Origin: Centrapalus pauciflorus
Lineage: Eukaryota > Streptophyta > Magnoliopsida > Asterales > Asteraceae
NCBI GenBank assembly: GCA_020465985.1
Contig: JAANYP010007127.1
Span: forward strand, 186,001 to 250,000
DNA: 64,000 bases
Direction of reading: 5' to 3'
Positions within the stretch are counted from its first letter, which is position 1, and each line of letters starts with the position of its first letter. The notes beneath the pieces are model-generated. The model did no database searches, was not told where the DNA came from, and saw only the letters and a list, made by a program, of their open reading frames with translations. Made by a program: the position numbers and the translations under genes. This document shows, piece after piece, positions 1-12,429 of this stretch.

Positions 1-52
1 TTAAACTTAATTTCGAATTTAATTCAAAACAAATTTAAAATTAATTATATTT
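1..52 (+). mobile_element. E2 leader, part left of the E1 insertion
   Basis: AT-rich sequence with a TTCGAA motif, like the gag leaders of the other copia copies. It abuts the left end of E1, while the sequence right of E1 (13033 on) continues as a plus-strand leader into gag. The last five bases (TATTT, 48-52) nearly match the first five after E1 (TATTC, 13033-13037), a plausible aged target-site duplication. E2's 5' LTR would lie left of the window. Confidence 0.55.
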
Positions 53-645
53 TGTAAGGTCTGAACTCTACGGATCTATCTCGACGTGACACCTTCTAAC
101 GGGTGCGAAATCCTCGTTAGCGGCTTGACGGATATATCACGCACACCGGAACACGGAGACTACCACAGTGATAGACGTACAACTTAGAACGCCTCGACAC
201 GATGATTCTCTCCTCACGAAACTCACTGATTGCAATCAAGTTCGAGTTCGCGTTTTGCTAATCGTCTGACCAATTCTACAAAAGTCTAATAACTAATCGA
301 ATTAACCCTTAATTATACTGACAGATTCGAGTTTGTCTAGGACAAATTCAAATCTGGCCCAAGGCCTATTCGAATTTGTCCTCCTAGACAAATTCGAATC
401 TAGCCTAAATTCGAACTTCACCATTCAAACTTATGTTTGAGATTATGTTTGATTTTATCCTTGAACTTTACGTTTGAACTTCTTGTAGTACATTACACCA
501 AGTTCAAACATACAAACAATCAATTATCAAACACACATAATCAAACATATATCCAACACTTGTTAATATCTAATATCAAGTAAATAGTCATACACAAAAT
601 GCTATCTAAACTTAGACTGCTATCGTCACACAAGATGTACTAACA
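53..645 (-). repeat. E1 3' LTR
   Basis: Direct repeat of 12430-13032, 593 bp against 603 bp. The main length difference is about 12 bp in a CTTATGTTT-rich stretch. In element orientation it begins TGTTAGTACATC and ends CTTACA. It contains several TTCGAA-type palindromes and an AGTATAATTAAGGG stretch that could be a TATA region. Confidence 0.92.
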
Positions 646-647
646 AA

Positions 648-656
648 CTCCCCCTT
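648..656 (-). promoter_or_regulatory. E1 polypurine tract
   Basis: On the minus strand AAGGGGGAG lies 2 bases before the 3' LTR (which starts TGTTAG). This is the expected plus-strand DNA primer. The same tract precedes the 3' LTRs of E2, E3, E4 and E5. Confidence 0.85.
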
Positions 657-686
657 CATGATAGCTTCTAACTTTTTACATTTTGT

Positions 687-3621
687 CTAACTACTTGAAC
701 TATATAGACTACTACCTGCATATAAAACTATATCTATACATATTCTAACTATCTTCTAGAGCTTCGTACCTTCAGATCTCCATCCTTCGTGAAAGAAGAT
801 AGGCTGATCGTGTAGCTTCTTTAGTCGTCCTTGGATAGGTTTATTAGATGTAATGGATCATACACTCGCAAAATAACTTTGTCTTGAGTATCTTCCATCA
901 CGGCTTCAGTAGTATCATTATCTACATACCACCACTTCATGTTACTTAGAACATCTTCTGGCATCGACTTCATAGGCACCTTCTTCAAACACTTTACAGG
1001 CTTGTACACCATTCTAGCCCATGGCCTACCTGTATGTGGATACATCCTTGTCTCATCTTCCACTCTCTTTCCCATCCTTGGCTTGAGTCTTTCAAATTTT
1101 CCGGATCGACCCTCCTTTCTGATAATCTTGGCTATATCCTCAGCATAAGGATCCTCACCGATATTGACTAACTCTTTCCACGCTAACTCCTTTACTTCTA
1201 CCTTCGGCAATGTATTAAATACTCTGAGCGTCCGCCTAAGGTATTGAAGTCCATCTCTTCTTTTTAGTATGAATAGCTGCAGTTCTCTGTCGAAGAACCA
1301 ACTTATAATTCCACCTGATACATTCTCGGAGCCCGGTACTCTCATTCTTCTTTTCATCTTACGCTCTACCATCTTTTCTTCCTTTTGGAACCATAGATTC
1401 AACAGTTCAGCCCTAGATGGCTCTCTCTCAGCTTCCTCTAGTTCAGAGTCTTCTATCGAGGCCAGTTTGATCTCGTCGATATCAATCACATTTTGCTCAT
1501 TCTGCACGTATAAGTCTGTGATAGGCTGTAAATTTACAATCACCTCATCAACATTGTCGTCTTCATCTTCTATCACTTCATCATCTGATTTCCAATCAGC
1601 TATGTCCTCTGGCACGAACTCCCCTTCCTCCAACTCTTCAATATCATCTTCAAAATCAAATTCTATCTCTTCTTCTTCAATATCTATTAGAGCGTCAATC
1701 ATCTCGCTCTCAATGGCCTTTGAAGAACTAGCCTCACCTCCTTCAACTCCTGACTGACTAGGCTCCCCCTGAACTTCAGCATGCTGAGTAGAAGAAAAAT
1801 CTACTGGCTCACTATCTTTTCGTGCATCGGGATCATTACCATCATCATATTCTCTTCTCTTCTCTTGAGCATCTCTGCAGCTGGTCTCCCCCTCAGCCTG
1901 AAGATCTTTCATTAGCTATTCGAGGAGGAACATCATCGTTCGGATCTTAGCAGCTTGATCAGCGACAAATGCTTTCAATTCAATGTTTTCTTGATCAATC
2001 TTTGCATTATGCTCTTGAAGCTCGCTGACTGCTTTTGTGAGTTGGAAGATTTGGACTGTCTGGAAGTCCACTTTACTCCTAAGCTCTGAAAAACACTGAT
2101 TTTCAGTGTAGGTGGACAATGTAGATGGAACAGAAGTAATTGGAGATGGCGTGATTGGTGGTTGAGCGGATGGTTGAATATCAGGAATCTCAGGTTCTGG
2201 AGCAGAAGCAGATGAAGCTCCCTGCATAAACCTGTGCCTTTTGGCCCTTTGCCTAGGCACCAAAGGAGTAGTATCTTCGTCCTCAAAATCAGAGTCATCT
2301 TCATCTGAATCTCTGGCTGCTCTCTTTTCAGTCTCCCTTTCACTTACCACAACCCTGGATCCATATCTGCCTATTCTGACATCCGGATCAACCGTCTCTA
2401 CTACTGCTGCTTCAACCTCTATCTCTTCAGCTTCTTCTGATTACGACTCAGAGGTGGTCACTGCTTGACCTTCTACCTCTAGTTGATATTCATCTATGTC
2501 GTGCATAAGATCATCAAAACTAGCTGGAGGCTCTAAGATTGTATCAACTAGCTCAGCCGTAATCTCTTCTTGTGATTCAGTCCCTTGAGCCCAAATTTCC
2601 TCCAGTGTTTCCACTCGTGGATCAATAACTGGTGCCACACAAGAAGGACCCACAGCGTCCAATAACGGACCTGCTTCCACTGACTGTTGTACCCTGCTGG
2701 AGCTTGGCGTTGAAGCCTGAGTTGGAGGGCGTTGCTGTTGTTGTGTTGGAGGGTGTTGCTGTTGTTGTTGCTGCTGTGGCCGTACTTGCTGTAGCTGTGG
2801 CCCTTCACCAGCCCAATTCTCACCCTCTGGGCTTCAAAATCTGGATTTACCACGACACCAAAAATAGGTGCATCCAGTGGTCTAACCACATCAGCCCTAC
2901 GAGCGTTATGGGATTGGCAATCTGCAAAAATTCTCTTATCAATCACTGCCACACTCTGAATATCTGCTAGATGCGGAAAGTTCGGCAAAAAATGGCGGAT
3001 CAACATCTTAACAAACCGCGGATACATTAGAAATCTCTCCCGAGCTGGAGCCGTGATCTGATGCACGAACTCAGCGAAGAACATCTCCGAGAAGCTAAAA
3101 CCTTTATTATATACCAATGCAATCATTGACGACTGCATCTTTGACACGATCTAATCAAAACCGGCATTCTTAGGTGCAATGCATACCATAATGACATGTG
3201 CCAAGAACCTCCATTGGCCTATCAGACCACTCTTCATATATGAGGCTTTGGCTATATCCAGTCCATACCCCATTCTTAAAAAGGCTGCTTGCCTTACTTC
3301 CAATGTGAAGTCAATTGGCCCAGCTTCCTGTTCTACCGATCCCAGCTGCAAAACTCTTCGAATCATATCCGCAAAAAATACAAGGGGCTGCCCGGCGATT
3401 CTTGTCCTTAGCACCGTTGGCGTCACGGTACAATTGACTTGCAAGTGATCCCAAAACTGTCTAACATAAGGCAGTACGATTTGCACATTATGCGATAGTG
3501 CATATGAAACCCTTGAGTTTGCCAAAAAGTCCACCATCGGCCTAACTGCCTGAGCTTCAGGAAGCTCACGATCTGGCAAAACAACCATATTATGATTTTG
3601 AAAGAAAGCTCTTTCCCCCAT
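687..3621 (-). pseudogene. E1 ORF2 (env-position ORF), broken
   Basis: Homologous over its length to ORF2 of E2-E5. It starts at an ATG 2 nt after a splice-acceptor-like CAG. The N-terminal domain (3621 to about 2800) is well conserved, followed by a Gln-rich stretch, an acidic region, a basic RQRAKRHRF patch near 2230, a coiled coil, a second acidic stretch and the C-terminal domain with KWWY and VYDPLHL. Breaks: a TAG at 3151, a frame change near 2700 in the Gln-rich repeat, stops near 2441 and 1914, and a one-base loss at about 821 that makes a TAA before the C-terminal tail. Function unknown; no signal peptide or membrane segment is apparent. The N-domain layout recalls plant proteins annotated as putative plant transposon protein or, in composites, longin-like; that is memory only. 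Confidence 0.8.
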
Positions 3622-3623
3622 AT

Positions 3624-3652
3624 CTGCACAATAAACAGTAACATATATTAGA
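3624..3652 (-). promoter_or_regulatory. E1 candidate 3' splice site before ORF2
   Basis: In element orientation a TCTAAT branch-point-like motif is followed by a T-rich stretch and TGTGCAG, then AT and the ORF2 ATG. The same arrangement precedes ORF2 in E2, E3, E4 and E5. Confidence 0.6.
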
Positions 3653-5592
3653 CATGAATAATAAAGCTGAAACTTGATTAAATTCAAATTTGTTTTATTT
3701 TGAACTTATGTAAGTTCAAAATCCAACACATATGAATTTCTACAAGTTTGACATTAAAGTTATTAAAATATTTCGATTTTAAGGATAAACTCGAATCACA
3801 TGTTCGAATTTCACTTGAATTCGAGTTTGCAGACAAATTTGAACTAGATGAACAAAGTCGAAGTCGGTCACTTTCAAACACAAATCTAAGATTTAAACCC
3901 CATTAGACTTAGAAAATTGTATTCACTAGCCCTATTAGGTTCTAATCGAAGATATGTGAGACTAATTGGAGGTTTCACCGGTTAAAACCTTTGATTTTGA
4001 ATCACTAAGTTTAAACCCTTAAAACCTCAAAATAAGTCGATTTTTGCTAAAATTGAGTTCTAAACTACCTAAATATTGTATAATACTAGTGATTATACCT
4101 AGATTTGGTTGTAGAATCGGACACATGTGAACAAAACTTCGAGGAATAGTTGAAAGTTTGAAACGGCAAGTTCGAAGAATAAAGTCGAAATCGCCCTCAG
4201 CTAGTTCGAAGAAGGAAATTCGAATGTAGGTGACATTAATGAGTCACTGTTGACCTTTATATACTAACTACCTTCGAACTTGTATTAAATTCGATATTAC
4301 TGAAAGTTTCGAATGTCAATTCGAGTTTGTCTTAAATTAGAACATTACTTGAAATGTTTGAAAATCTTTGAATAAAATTCAACTTTTTCGTGTAACGGAA
4401 CAAACCATGCAAAATTTATTTACACTAAGCACAAGATTTTCACGCAATGTTTGTTTGTTCAACTAAAAATGCATCCTCAGAAACTTTGACCTTTTTTCTA
4501 AAATAAAATAAAATAAAATAAAATAAAATAAAGTAAAGTAAAAATAAAGTAAAATTTTGAACAAATCTAAAACTTAAACTAATTTAGAATACTTTTAAAT
4601 TTACATCCTATACTATTAGAATATTTTAGGCGTGAAAGTCTAAGAAAGGTTCAATCAGAAAGCGGTGTCAAATACGCACTTTCAGTATCTTACTTTCACA
4701 CTTAGGAATTTTTGATTCCTTTGATTATTTGTCGTGACACACAATTCTAGACGATTGTTGGTATAATTTTCCCTTTAAACATTTTACACTTTGGAATATC
4801 CCTTGGCCTTTTTATTTATCAAGAAATTTTCTTACGTGACTAATACTTAGACATACTTTTATGATCAAGGCATACACACAATGATTATAACTTTTTGGTA
4901 TTGCAAATTTTCTTTAAAAGGCAAACGTTGGACACAATTCTGTATTTTTATACAACAGAGTGTCTTAGTTTGTCTTAAAGTTTATTTTAAAGCTAGCAAG
5001 ACAGCGGTGACAGGTCTGTACTGACGTACAACAAAGCGACTTATCTTGCTAACTCGAGTCAAACTAGGGGCAACAGGTCTGTACTTACGTACAACAACGT
5101 TACTTGTTTTGACTCTCAATTCAGTATCATGATTTTTCTATTCTTTTCTTTTCTTTAAGATGTATCTGATGTTGTTATACATCCCCCAGAAAATTTGCAT
5201 ACCTCATTTAGAATCAATGTCTGTATGTCTGTAACATAAAAATTAACACCATTTGGTCATACATCTAAGTTAGTGACACGTCTGACTTTTTCTTGACTAT
5301 TTTCTTTACTATGTGTGAAAGCTTAACACTTAGAGATTGTATCAACTGTGCTAATTTTCGTCACTTTGAACCTATGTATCTAAGACTTAAATCATTTTCT
5401 GATATTCTCTTTTTTTTTTTTTGAATTTTTTATGGTTTTCTCTCCTCTTTTTTGTTTTTCATAAATAAGAGAAAGAAAATAAACTAACCTACTAACTTAC
5501 TATAAAAAGAAATTCTTCTAAGCTACTAAACTTACTATAAAAAGACAGAAATTCTACTGCTATAAAAAGAAATAAATTCTACTAAGGTCAAT
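3653..5592 (-). other. E1 pol-ORF2 spacer
   Basis: About 1.9 kb without credible coding potential. It contains an (AAATA)n simple repeat at about 4497-4555, a stem-loop module at 4918-5187, and many TTCGAA palindromes between about 3780 and 4340. Conserved blocks align with the spacers of the other five copies. Confidence 0.75.
4918..5187 (-). promoter_or_regulatory. E1 spacer stem-loop module
   Basis: Four inverted repeats, plus-strand view: CAAAC..GACAC..ATAC with matching arms (4921-4975); GCTAGCAAGA / TCTTGCTAAC around TGTAC-TGAC-GTACA (4992-5053); GAGTC / GACTC around TGTAC-TTAC-GTACA (5056-5115); and GATGTAT / ATACATC (5159-5183) abutting a C5 run, which is a G-tract on the element strand. 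Conserved in E2-E6. Confidence 0.65.
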
Positions 5593-8500
5593 TTACTTCG
5601 GATTACGCATTCCGTTTAGTTGAACTAACAACTCAAAACGTGACTTATCAAAAGCTTTGGTAAATGAATCAACATTATTATCTTTCGTTGCCACTTTTAC
5701 AAGTTTAATTAAATTCTTTTCAGCACAATCACGTATAAAGTGGTGTCTTATGTCTATGTGCTTTGTTTTACTGTGTTTAACTGGATTATTAGTTATTTCA
5801 ATAGTTGACTGGTTATCTATCCTAATAAGAGTATGGGTATAAGTCAAACCGTAATCCCGCAATTGTTGTTGTATCCACAAAACCTGTGAACAACAACTAC
5901 CAACAACAACATATTCGGCCTCGCACGTTGACACGGCTACCGAAGTCTGTTTCTTGCATTGCCAGGAAATGAGTCTCCCTCCAAGGAACTGACAACCTCC
6001 AGTTGTTGAGTTGCGATTCAAGCTGCATCCTCCATAGTCTGAATCGGTGAAAGCATCCAATTCCAGATCACCATCCACGTGATACCAAAGTTCCAGCATC
6101 GGTTTCGACTTGAGGTATCTCAGAATCCGCTTTACAGCTTTCATGTGCATCTCTTTCGGTTTAGCTTGAAACCTAGCACAAATACACACAGCAAACATTA
6201 TGTCAGGTCTAGAAGCAGTTAAATACATAAGTGACCCAATCATGGCCCGATATAACATCGGATCCACATCGGTATCACTTTATGTACCCGGTCTGAGATT
6301 ATGGTTCACTTGAATCGGTGTGCTGAAGTGAGCTGTCAGCTTGGTTCCTTCCATCCCGAAGCACTCTAGAATGTCATAGACATACTTCGTCTGATGAATA
6401 AACATGCCCTCCTTCCTCTGTTTGACTTGCAAACCCAGAAAGAAGTTTAACTCACCCATCGCACTCATCTCAAACTTAACTTCATCACCTTTTCAAAGTC
6501 TGTTTACATCTGCTCGTCTGATGACTCGAAAATGATATCATCAACGTACACTTGTACCAAGATGAAGTGTTCACCTTTTCTTTTCACAAACAGCGTACTA
6601 TCTATTCTCCTTCTTTCAAACCCGTTGTCTAAAAGATGATTATATAGAGTCTCGTACCACGCCCTTGGAGCTTGATGTAGTCCATAAAAAGCCTTATCTA
6701 ACCGATACACTCTGTCTGGATACTTCAGATCTGTAAACCCGGGCGGCTGTTCCACATACACCAGTTCCTTCACCTTCTCATAAAGAAAAGCGCTCTTTAC
6801 GTCAAGTTGATAAACCTTAAAACCTTTGACGGAAGCAATAGCTAGAAACAAACGAATTGCTTAAAGCCTTACCACTGGGAACACTTCATTGTAATCGATT
6901 CTTTCCTCTTGGTTGAAACCCTTTACCACAAACCTTGCTTTGTTGCGAGTCACTATGCCTCGATCATCTCTCTTGCACTTAAAAACCCACTTGATTCCTA
7001 TTGCAACTTCTCCTCGAGGTAAAGGAACTAACTCCCACACTTCTAGTTTCCTAAACTTTGATAGTTCTTCCTGCAACGCTTCAACCCAAAAGTTGTCTTT
7101 TAGTGCCATTTGCACATTTTTCGGCTCTACTTGCGAAATGAAACATGAGTAGAGGCAAGTATGAAAGGCCTCGGAGTCATTGATCATCGACAACAACACT
7201 GTGTTGTTATTCATACTACTCCTAGTCCTCACACCAGCATTAGGATTTCCTATGACACTCTCAACTGGATGATCCTAATTAATACTCGATGTTTCTATCT
7301 CGTCAACCCTAAGATTATCTCCCAAATTTGATCCTATCTCTCCTAACGGTGGAACGATTTCAGACTCTACAATTTCTTCCTTATGGACACTGTCTTCAGA
7401 GTTAGAACTTGTTGTCTGATTTTCGTTTGTAGGAGTTTCAGAACCATTTTCTGCTTGAGATCTATCTTCTATTGTAGGCTTGGAAGTTGATGGAAAGGTG
7501 GTCCTCGGAAAACTTTGACCCTCGTCATTCAAATTTAATGACAACAAGTCTTCTTCGATTGTACCTGCATTTCCATCCAAAGGAATGTTAAATGATTTTA
7601 AACAATTTGTCATAATCAAAAATCCATTCCGGACTAGTTTAGGGTTCATGTATATAACTTGTGACATCAATGTTATACACAATCTCTAGCTTGTACCATT
7701 TGATTTGTTAAAAACCCGTTTGTTTGGTGAGTTCGGCACATAACCTAGGAAGTATCCTTCGTCAGCCTTTTCACCAAACTTAGGTTTATGTTTTGTTTTC
7801 ATTAACGTTCATGGTACCACAAATTGTTCGAAGCCAGTTAAATTTGGTGGCCTTTTATTCAAAACTTCATAACAGGTTTTGTTTAATGATTTGACAGTAA
7901 GGACCCTATTTAAAACATGACACGCGGTATTCACTGCCTCCCCCCAAAACATGGTAGGAAGCTTTGAATCTGAGAGCATTGTCCTTGCTGCCTCAATCAA
8001 AGTCCTGTTTTACCGTTCGGCCACCCCATTTTGTTGTGGCTCATATGGTGCACTAAATTGATGCACTATGCCCTTTGATAGGCAATATACGCAAATTACT
8101 GTGTTTTTAAATTCCGTTCCGTTATCACTCCAGATTCCTTTAACTCGCGTCCCGTATGAGTTTTCCACTTGGTCTAAGAACCCGATGAGCTTGGCAGCTG
8201 TCTCGTCCTTTGTACCTAAAAAGAAAACCCAAGAAAATCGTGAGTAATCATCAGTAATAACCAAACAATACCAACTACCACCTATGCTCCTTTTGTTGAT
8301 TGGTCCGAACAGATCCATATGCAACAAATCAAACGTGGCAGCGATTGAGTTCTGAGTCTTGGATTTGTGTGCCATCTTGTGTTGTTTTCTTTTCTTGCAC
8401 GGTAGGCACTTGTCCTCAAACTGAAAACTCTTCATTGGAACACCTTGCACCTGTCCATTTTTAGTAATGTAGTTCATCTTTCTCAGGTGCAAGTGTGCCA

Positions 8501-8950
8501 TGGGTCTGTGCCATAAAACCGATTCCGTCTCTGAAGCTTTAGATAGTAGAAAAATTGGTCCCATCGAAGATTTCGGCTTGTGCATGTTAGCATGTACATG
8601 TCATTCTTCCTTGGAGCCCTCATTAGTATCCACTATTCAGGTACTTTGAATCCCGGCTTCAGCACTAACGCCTCAGTATCAGTGAAAAGTACTGTGTTAT
8701 TCTTATCAAAGATTTGAGATACACTAATGAGATTGTGAACCAGTTTATCAACGTGATAAACTTTATCCAGTTTGATAGTCCCATTAGTGACCACTCCAGT
8801 ACCGATGATATTCCCTCCTTTATTGCCAGCGAATGATACAAATCCCCTATTCCCGCCCTTGAAGTCTGCGAGTAGACTTCTTTCCCCAGTCATGTGCCTC
8901 GAGCAACCACTGTCGACGAACCATTTGTTATTTAGACCTGTAGTTATCTC
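5593..8950 (-). pseudogene. pol: E1 pol (PR-INT-RT-RNase H), broken
   Basis: Order as in Ty1/copia: aspartic protease (WFVDSGCSRHMTG, about 8920), GAG-pre-integrase/zinc region (H-x4-H, CLPC; the first position reads HRPMAH), integrase core with SDNGTEF and the GVAER segment, reverse transcriptase with VYQLDVKSAFLY and YVDDI, and RNase H with SDYGGCS, CEAEYV and the tail MRNPK. At least seven frame breaks separate pieces at about 8630, 8005, 7805, 7270, 6855, 6500 and 6275. The protein would process Gag-Pol, copy the RNA and integrate the cDNA. This copy cannot make an intact enzyme. Confidence 0.9.
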
Positions 8951-8977
8951 CTGCACATGAAAGAAAAGAGGTTAGTT
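8951..8977 (-). promoter_or_regulatory. E1 gag stop and candidate 3' splice site at the gag-pol border
   Basis: In element orientation the gag end reads AAC-TAA-CC, then pyrimidine-rich sequence and GTGCAG, then GAG as the first likely pol codon. The TAA lies in frame with pol. AACTAAC resembles a branch point and CAG an acceptor. The matching donor candidate in gag is AAG|GTAATT with the cut at 10293/10294. Confidence 0.5.
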
Positions 8978-11835
8978 ATCACGGGGAACCCAAGCCATGA
9001 CTGACTTGGTAATACCATTCTCGTCCACATACTTGAACTCTTTCAAATACCCATCTCTCCTTTCAGGTGACTTGGGTTTTTGATTTTGAGCCTGTTGTGG
9101 TGCAGACAGATTTACGTTCACTCTCGGCCTTTGTGTAGGAATTTGCTGTGGAGCTCTAGAATAGTTTTGATTATAAGGCATTTCCGTTTGATATCCTTGA
9201 GCTCTACCTGGTGTTTGATGTCTTACAGGAGTGTGTGACCTAACCGGAGTGTAAGCTCTGCTTGGTGTAGTACTCCCATAATTTTGTTGCGGTCTTGACC
9301 TAGATTTATTAATGACTCTATTTGGTGAATTAGTCCTAACCACTTCTTTCGGTCGACCTGACACAGGTGTTTGTTTCACAACAGATTTTGGTGTGGCTAG
9401 CACAGATTTTTCGGTGTTATGAGAACTACTTGTGCTTGCAACACTTGTAGAAGGTTTATGTTGTTCCGGCTTTCCAGTTTTTGGTTTAGAGTCTACTTTC
9501 CTATGTGGACAACTAGAAGCAACATGTCCCCTTTCATTACATCTAAAGCAAGACATTTTGTCAATCGACTTTTTATGTGTGCCCTTTGACTTAGGTGTCT
9601 TAGTAGTGTCTGGTTCATTCGTCTCAACTATAGTGACTGGTTTCTCCTCTTGATCAATAAAGTCAATTTTGGCTTGTCCTACGGGTTTATCACAAGAGTA
9701 TGGCACAAATTTGACCTTCTTAATCTTGACATTATTACTAGTCACCTTAGTTTCCTTATCCTTAACTGGTTCAGTCATAGGTTCAGGTTCTACCTCTGAG
9801 TCAACTGGTTTTTCTGTTTTCTCCTGAGGCTGAGGTACGTAGTTATCATTGAAAGGTGAAGGACTCTGATGATACCCTAGACCTACAGGTTTTTTAGACT
9901 GACGCTGTGCATCTAAGATTTTCCCTAGGTTGAGTGATGAGTTCCTAAAATTTTCCAGTTTACTGTTTACCTCGGCTACCTTAACCTTAGATTCTGCTAT
10001 CTCTACTTCTTTGGTCTAAGCTCTTTGGTCAATGCCTCAACATGTTCATACATCAGTTCTAGTCTAACACACTGCTCACTCAGCTTGTCTTTTAGAACTA
10101 TGACATCTTGTGCATCTGCCGTAAGCTTATTTCTAAGGTCTTCCTTTATATCTAAGAGGCTAGCGTTGTCTGATTTTAAGGATTCATTCTGAGCAGTTAT
10201 AGTTTGATGTGATTTTAGAACTAAATTTAGTCTATCGTTATACGTAGCACACAAAGCACATAAATCACAGAAAATAGAGAAATTCAGAATTACCTTGGCG
10301 TGATTAGATTCCCCATTGGCCATCTGTGCGGCGAAATCCAGAATTGTCTGATCTTCTGACTTTTCTACCAACATAGGACTGGTATCAATCTGATTGCTGT
10401 CCCCTGTCCTTTCCTCTGCTTCATCACTTCCAGTCTCGGTTACTTCAGCCATAAAGGCTCTAGCATTCGATTCTGGATGTGTACTCCAGTCATATGTTCC
10501 ATCTAGCTGTCTGTCTGATGTGACATTGGAAAGCAGACCAGCTATATTTGCCTGTCTGGTTAAACTACCCGGCAGATATCTCCCTTGAGATTTATTCTGG
10601 TACTGGTTCTGGGAGTTCTCTACTTTCGGTCTTTGACACTCTCTAGCGAAGTGTCCTAACCCTTGGCAGTTGTAACACTTAACTTTGGATTTATCAAACC
10701 CAATCTTATTGTTACTGACGTTGAGATTTCTGCCTGTTTTCTTGATGAACCTTTTAACTCGCTGAGTTACCATGGCCAGTTGCCATTGCAGATCCATTTT
10801 CTTAGATCATCAGGATCTACCTAATCATAATACTCATCCCAAAGCGCAGGATCGTTGATTTTCCCTTAAATGCAATTGCCCATAGGCGGCCACAAATGAA
10901 GCCAACAGATTCAGATGGTCTTCACCTGATTTTGCGCTCATCGGCATCTTTGAATACCCTTGAGATGTAGATGTAGCCTGAGTGTTCTTTTCTTCTGTTC
11001 TAGAAAACCCTAAGAAAGCCCAACTCACTGAGTCTTCTGATTCAACCGGAGTCGATGTTTCTCCTGAAAAGAATGTTGTAGCCGTTTTCAAGTCAGTTGC
11101 CCCTGAAGATTTGGATTTACCAAAGTACATGTCCGGATCCTGTACTTTTTCATAATCCCTCTCCTTCTTCAGTAATTCAAAGTGATAGGCCCTCAGCGTT
11201 CCTATGACAATTTCTAGAGTTAGAGTATAGAACTTGTTTTCATCATGTTTTATCAGTACCACATACATCTCCCATTTGGCTGGTAAAGCATCCAGAATTT
11301 TCATAATTTTCTCTGTCTCACTATACTCCACATCGTGGTTGTCTAACTCAGTCAGCAGGTGATAGAATCTAGTAATGGTCTCATCCAGCTTTTCGTTTTT
11401 CAAAGCCTTGAAAATCGCGAACTGCTGCTTGAGCATTTCCATTCTATTTTTCCTGACCCTCGGATTTCCTTCACACGTTTTCTCCATAGCATCCCACAGC
11501 TCTTTTGCTGTTTTTTGATTGCGGAAAGTGTGCAAGATCTCCTGAGGTAAAGCAATTCTAATGATAGCGAATGCCCGGTTTTCGGCTTCATAGAGCTTCT
11601 TATCATCGTCCTTCATCTTTGAATATGACAAGACTCTTTGTCGTCCTTCAACCTCAGCCGTAGGTGGAATGTATCCCTCATCTATACAAATCCACATCCT
11701 CATATCATTAAATCTAGCAAAGTCGGCGAACCTATACTTCCACCAATAGTAATCCTCCAATTTCATCAACTTTGGTGGAGAATTTGCTTTTCCGACCTCG
11801 TGGTCCATCTCAATAAACCTTTGTATACTTGTCAT
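8972..11835 (-). pseudogene. gag: E1 gag, broken
   Basis: Nucleocapsid/capsid precursor of a copia element. The N-terminal UBN2-type core begins at the ATG at 11835, which matches the start used in E2-E4; the in-frame ATG at 11859 is probably not used. CCHC knuckle 1 (CYNCQGLGHFAREC) is near 10650, a Leu/Lys/Glu-rich coiled-coil region spans about 10300-9950, and knuckle 2 (CFRCNERGHVASSC) is near 9540. A basic Ser/Pro/Arg-rich tail with TPVRSHTPVR-like repeats follows, ending in VPRDN. Frame changes near 10830 and 10000, plus a loss near 9780-9990, break the ORF. Confidence 0.88.
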
Positions 11836-12415
11836 TGTTTCAAAAATTTTTGAATTCAAACTTAATTAATTTAATTCGTAATTAATTTAAATTAACACTT
11901 TCGAACCTGAGTTGGTTCGAATTTAATTAATTTTTAAACTGGTTTGGAGTTAAATTCGAGATTAAGTTTGAAGTCCAACTAAATTCGAAATTAATGGCAA
12001 ACTCGAAGGTCTTAATAAACTCGAAAACCCTAATTCGAATTTAGAGTAAAGTTGAAATCTGAGCAAATTCGAAATGGCCAAACTCGAATCAAACCCTAAG
12101 GAACATCGAAAGGAGTGTATTTGACTGACAAACTCGAAATTTGAGTAAACCCAAATACCCCCTTTGCTAAACTCGAGCGCCGCAAGTTCGAAAAACGGGT
12201 AATAAATCGATTTTTTTCAAGGTTTCTGATTAAACCAATATTTTTAAGGCTAAAAATATTGATTTCGACCAAATTCTTGAACTAATGCAAATTATTTTCC
12301 GATATCTTACTTGATAAACTCGAAAATCCTCCAAAAATGTGATTTTAACCGTCCAAAACGTCAAGAAACCACAGATGTTTCTAGTGAACACGAAGAACAC
12401 CAAGAACTCCCAATT
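11836..12415 (-). other. E1 5' leader
   Basis: About 580 bp between primer site and gag, AT-rich, with numerous TTCGAA, CTCGAA and TTCGAG motifs and no coding potential. Expected to hold packaging signals; none can be assigned by eye. Confidence 0.7.
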
Positions 12416-12427
12416 GCTCTAATACCA
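12416..12427 (-). promoter_or_regulatory. E1 primer binding site (initiator tRNA-Met)
   Basis: Minus strand reads TGGTATTAGAGC two bases after the 5' LTR. It is one substitution from TGGTATCAGAGC, the usual plant copia/gypsy site complementary to the 3' end of initiator tRNA-Met. Confidence 0.85.
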
Positions 12428-12429
12428 CT

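Noticed and set aside
1269..1757. Long Ser-rich open frame on the plus strand
   Set aside because: It is the antisense reading of the acidic Glu/Asp-rich stretch of E1 ORF2; Ser-rich shadows arise from GAA/GAT-rich coding sequence.
5593..5900. Host gene with RNase H similarity
   Set aside because: It is the C-terminal part of E1 pol; all flanking sequence is element-derived and the same tail occurs in every copy.
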